Positions 60,679 through 63,941 of a stretch of DNA of 63,941 nt are shown piece after piece (the stretch's first letter is position 1; every line of letters begins with the position of its first letter). This DNA is from Neoconidiobolus thromboides FSU 785 (lineage: Eukaryota; Entomophthoromycota; Entomophthoromycetes; Entomophthorales; Neoconidiobolaceae): contig MU626378.1 of assembly GCA_025603075.1 (NCBI GenBank), forward strand, positions 1 to 63,941, written 5' to 3'. The notes beneath the pieces are model-generated. The model ran no database searches. It was given only the letters and a program-made list of their open reading frames with translations, and was not told where the DNA came from. The position numbers and the translations under genes are program-made.

Positions 60679-61402
60679 TGGATAAATTTATTTTTGAAAA
60701 AAATAATATTGGCTTTTATTATTATAAAATAACTCAATATTAGTTTGTATACTGTTATAACTAGTGAATAAAAATAGTTCAATATTAATTAACAAAAGTT
60801 AGGATCTGAACTTTTATAATAATTGTTGATAAAATTATAACAATTCATAATGAAATACTAAGATATTTGAGCAAAAATATAGATGTCTAAAAATTAACAG
60901 TATTATTTAAAAATGTATATCTTATTATTGTTCTAATGAATTACGCTTTTTAATACCTTAATATGATTAAACTTCAATATCATTTAAAATTATTAATATT
61001 TATAAACAAAAAAACTAATCACAAACTATAAAATCATTATCAAACAATAATAGTGGCTCAAAAAAGTCATATTTATTAAATTACGGATATCGAAATATAA
61101 TAGGATTAGTATTTACATTTTTAAAGTACATTTTATACTATGTTTTTTAAACATTGATAATTACTATTTTGATTAAAATCGCATAAAATAAATTATCCAA
61201 CTATTATATCAATCCACTATAAGCACATATATTAGAAAAAATTGTACACATAATAAAATGTTATATTTGATTAAATAAAACTAAATCAGTATCAAAATCC
61301 TCTTTAATATATAATGACTATATATATATATATGTTATATTAAAATTTAGTTGCTTTCGAAATTGTCAATAAAGTTAGAAAACTATTTTTTGGTTGATAA
61401 CC
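60679..61402. other. Intergenic, no gene seen
   Basis: AT-rich 3' flank of C2-D, with a short (TA)n at 61319-61333. Confidence 0.4.
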
Positions 61403-61700
61403 TTATTGTGGAGGGTAACCTCCCTGTGGTGGATAACCTCCTTGTTGTGGTGGATAGCCCTGCTGTGGAGGATAACCTTGTTGTGGAGGATAACCTTGTT
61501 GTGGAGGATAACCTTGTTGTGGGGGATAACCACCTTGCTGTGGAGGATAACCTTGTTGTGGAGGGTAACCACCCTGCTGTGGAGGATAACCACTCTGCTG
61601 TGGAGGGTAACCTTGCTGTGGAGGATAACCACCTTGCTGTGGAGGCTGATTTTGTTGTGGTGGAGCATAATTTTGTTGAGGAGGATAGGCTTGCTGAGGG
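61403..61700 (-). repeat. Tandem repeat coding G-Y-P-P-Q-Q
   Basis: 18-21-bp units with GGTTATCCTCCACA cores, in the 3' part of C2-D. Units differ by optional Gly and Gln codons. Confidence 0.9.
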
Positions 61701-62266
61701 TGATTAGTATATGATGCCTGACTTCCTTGTGGTTTAGTCTGATTTGGTCCTCGGAATTGGATGATCAAATGAACTTCACCACTAAATTTAGCTTTATCGG
61801 TTAATGGGTACCAACCCTCTATCCTTCCGAATTGTCTGACTGCTCTTAGTGGGATTTTTACCTTGCCTATAAGGTCATTGGTAGAAATTTTATCATAATC
61901 TAGACACTCAACTTTAATTTCGGATACATTATCGTCTATTGTACTTTTTATACAATAAGCTATTTATATTATTAAGTTAGGAGCAAATCTTACTAATTAA
62001 AGGTTTGATTCCATGTAGCCTTTTTTCCAGCATTTTTTATTACAGAAGTTTTTTCTTTTCTACCACCAACATGAATATCGCAATAGGCATCATTTTTTCC
62101 TATTTATAAAGTTTAGTTTAATTACTCAAATTTCAACTTTGATTTACCGAAAAATCCATCCTTGTTTTTTAGTTCTCTTGCTTCAACTAACAATCGTTTA
62201 ATAATATATTGATATAATTTTACTGTGTACTTTACCTACTAATATACTTAATTCTCCTACTCCCAT
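61403..62266 (-). CDS. C2-domain protein with Gln-rich GYPPQQ repeat tail (C2-D)
   Basis: Four exons from ATG at 62266-62264. Introns lie after S-I-L-V, after D-G-F-F-G and in F-N-Y; exon 2 is 39 nt. The C2 domain (1-125) keeps [13 protein letters not shown] and [14 protein letters not shown], so calcium and phospholipid binding is plausible. The remaining 110 residues are about fourteen repeats of Y-P-P-Q(Q), mostly G-Y-P-P-Q-Q, similar to tails of annexin VII, rhodopsins and plant C2 proteins. About 238 residues. Divergent from C2-E, with only 191 bp between start codons, so shared regulation is likely. Confidence 0.88.
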
Positions 62267-62457
62267 TATTTTTTAAAATTTTTAAAAAAATATTGATAAA
62301 TTTTACATCACTATATAGTGCTAGTTTGGCTTTGAGTTATTGATTCAGCCAATCACACTATGATTTAATTATTCCACCGCGCAAACCTTGGTAAATATGA
62401 GTTCTGATGACATAATAGTATTTAAGTTGGTAAGATTTTGAAAAAATTAAAGTTAAA
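62267..62457. promoter_or_regulatory. Shared divergent promoter of C2-D and C2-E
   Basis: 191 bp between the two start codons, less AT-rich than average, containing TGATTGGCTG-like sequence on the minus strand (CAGCCAATCA at 62346-62355), which includes a CCAAT box. CCAAT is recognised by the HAP/NF-Y complex, so a functional role is plausible but not shown. Confidence 0.5.
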
Positions 62458-62979
62458 ATGCAAGGCACATTAACAGTAACTGTAGGTAAGCCGTTATTGT
62501 CCAATATATAGAGAAGATTATAACTTTAATTATTAGTTGAAGCACGTAAGCTAAAAAATAAAGACGGGTTGTTTGGTAAATTTCATTTATTTGTCTTATT
62601 CTAATAAGTTAACTGTAATAAAGGAAAGAATGATGCTTATGTTAATCTTGAAGTAGCTAAGAAAAAAGAAAAAACTAATGTAATAAAAAATGCAGGCTCA
62701 AAAGCATTTTGGGATCAAACATTTACTTTGTAATTTACTCATAAAATTTAACTTACTATAATAATGACTCTATATAGCCCAGTTCCAGATGATAAAGCCT
62801 TTCTTCATATAGAAGTAATGGACTATGATAAAATAAGTTTTAATGACTTAATAGGTATGGTAAATGTTCCATTAACTAGTATTAAACAATTTGGTATGAT
62901 TGAATGTTGGTACCCACTTATTAACAATGGCGATTATTCTGGAGAAATCAATCTTTTCATTCGTTTCTCGCGTTCTTAA
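62458..62979 (+). CDS. Stand-alone C2-domain protein (C2-E)
   Basis: Four exons give a 124-residue protein that is only a C2 domain. Introns follow T-V-T-V, G-L-F-G and F-T-F in the usual phases, and exon 2 is 39 nt. Calcium ligands are present (K-D-G-L-F-G-K-N-D-A-Y and V-M-D-Y-D-K-I-S-F-N-D-L-I-G). It is the closest relative of C2-D by eye (V-E-A-R-x-L-K-N-K-D-G, N-V-I-K-N-A-G-x-K-A, W-Y-P-L) but lacks a repeat tail. It probably binds membranes on calcium rise; target unknown. Confidence 0.88.
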
Positions 62980-63499
62980 TTCTCAATGCCAATTGATTCA
63001 CATTAAATCTATTCTAATTTATTTTAGAATTTATATTTTAGAATTTTGAAAAGTTAGACATTGTTAATCATATATGATATTAGGCGTAAATTAGATAAAT
63101 ATAAGACAAGTATATAATTATTAGATAAGTAATGTACTTATTTTCTTTGATTTGCCCAATAAAACTTACTCTAATTATATCAAATGAGTCCAAAATACTA
63201 CTATTTAATAGAACTGACTTAAATAGTTCAAAGATAAACTTAAATATCATTAGTTTGACCTATCTAAATAGCTTTTTTTGAATAATATTAAAGATATAAG
63301 GTTTTAAAAGTTATTCTTGATATGTATGAATTAATCAATACTTACATAATAATATCAATTCTTTTAAATGTGTTAATAATGTAAGCAACTAAAAGCTTTT
63401 TAGTTGAATTATCTGTTAGATTTTTTTAGAAACAAAGTTGAATGATAGTAAAATAATTAAAGGTAAAATGAAAAATAGTTTTCATAGTATCAGTTAAGT
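62980..63499. other. Intergenic, no gene seen
   Basis: AT-rich region between the convergent ends of C2-E and the right INO1 gene. Confidence 0.4.
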
Positions 63500-63941
63500 T
63501 TAGTGGAAAGCTTTGGATTCTAAAAGCATATCATTCTGTGGTTCTAATCCAATACAGGCACGAAGAATGTTTTCCATTGCATTACGTTGTTTAGAGAGAG
63601 CATTAACAACAGCGGTACCAGGAGGAACCATAGGAGCCTTAAGCATATAAGATAAGATAGAAAGAACTGAATGGAAAGGAGCAAATTCAGTGATTTCATC
63701 AGTCTTAAATTGGATACGAGTCATAAGTTCAGTAATCACAACAAGATCAATAATAAGTGGAGAAGCAAGTAAAGAATCTTCACAAGTATTATATAAAGAA
63801 ATAGTGTTCTTACCACCCATAAAAATTTCACTAACATATTCATCTAAAGCACGTTTAGAATCACCTACATTAGGTACATACTTAATAACTACTACATGAT
63901 CTGGATGTTCATTTTTCTTATAAAGAATTCTATTGGCAGCT
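63500..63941 (-). CDS. INO1: Inositol-3-phosphate synthase, C-terminal part (partial, runs off right edge)
   Basis: The last about 146 residues of an INO1 enzyme, single open exon to the window edge. Diagnostic blocks: [50 protein letters not shown] and [20 protein letters not shown]. In yeast INO1 the matching region shapes the active site and the C-terminal dimer part. Stop at 63502-63500. Codon choice is less AT-biased than in the adjacent C2 genes, as expected for a well-expressed gene. The 5' part lies right of the window. Confidence 0.92.
   Translation of the reverse strand, partial: AANRILYKKNEHPDHVVVIKYVPNVGDSKRALDEYVSEIFMGGKNTISLYNTCEDSLLASPLIIDLVVITELMTRIQFKTDEITEFAPFHSVLSILSYMLKAPMVPPGTAVVNALSKQRNAMENILRACIGLEPQNDMLLESKAFH

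Noticed and set aside
60600-60782. Short minus-strand frame
   Set aside because: It overlaps foldback copy 14 and consists of AT-biased hydrophobic residues.
61351-61714. Plus-strand Val/Glu/Asn and Leu/Trp/Arg repeat frames
   Set aside because: Antisense translations of the GYPPQQ repeat of C2-D.

Overview
The window is nuclear DNA from a fungus with a very AT-rich genome. Genes carry many short introns (about 45-60 bp, mostly GTAAGT or GTAATT donors, CTAAY-type branch sites and AG acceptors). Fungal-type families include a Zn(II)2Cys6 regulator with a PAS-like domain, DHA2 drug transporters, a KRE9/KNH-like secreted protein, a TMA17/ADC17 chaperone and a multi-FAS1 membrane protein. The mix (sphingomyelin-synthase-like enzyme, class 3 lipase, DUF4436 pair, heavy Asn runs) would suit an early-diverging lineage such as Entomophthoromycotina; that placement is inference.

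Layout. 1-243 is the first exon of an inositol-3-phosphate synthase gene (INO1) running off the left edge; 63500-63941 is the 3' end of a second INO1 on the same strand. Between them, 0.3-37 kb is gene-sparse: a secreted lipase, a sphingomyelin-synthase-like phosphotransferase, a tandem pair of DUF4436 membrane proteins, RPF1, an ACAD11-like dehydrogenase, a secreted KRE9-like protein, alanine aminotransferase, two divergent DHA2 transporters, GET4/TMA17, a frameshifted pseudogene and a PAS zinc-cluster regulator. 37-63 kb is gene-dense and even richer in A+T and Asn codons: CsbD-like protein, FAS1 protein, PH protein, five C2-domain genes, Hikeshi/OPI10, CZIB, a MET1-type uroporphyrinogen methyltransferase, a DSS1/cyt-4-type mitochondrial RNase, a DTW-domain protein and nuclear cap-binding CBP80.

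Two signals stand out. (1) A family of about 100-bp foldback elements (at least 14 clear copies, 2-bp target duplications, usually TA) is scattered through the intergenic DNA; one copy sits inside an orphan reading frame and its removal at the duplicated TA restores the frame. (2) Five paralogous C2-domain genes, four sharing an identical 39-nt second exon and three intron positions, are arranged as two divergent pairs plus one single gene; two members carry long Tyr-Pro-Pro repeat tails.

Most other genes are single housekeeping genes with no operon-like logic; several are divergent pairs with 100-210 bp between start codons. Exon boundaries were read by eye from splice signals, frame and family conservation; no alignment or search was run.
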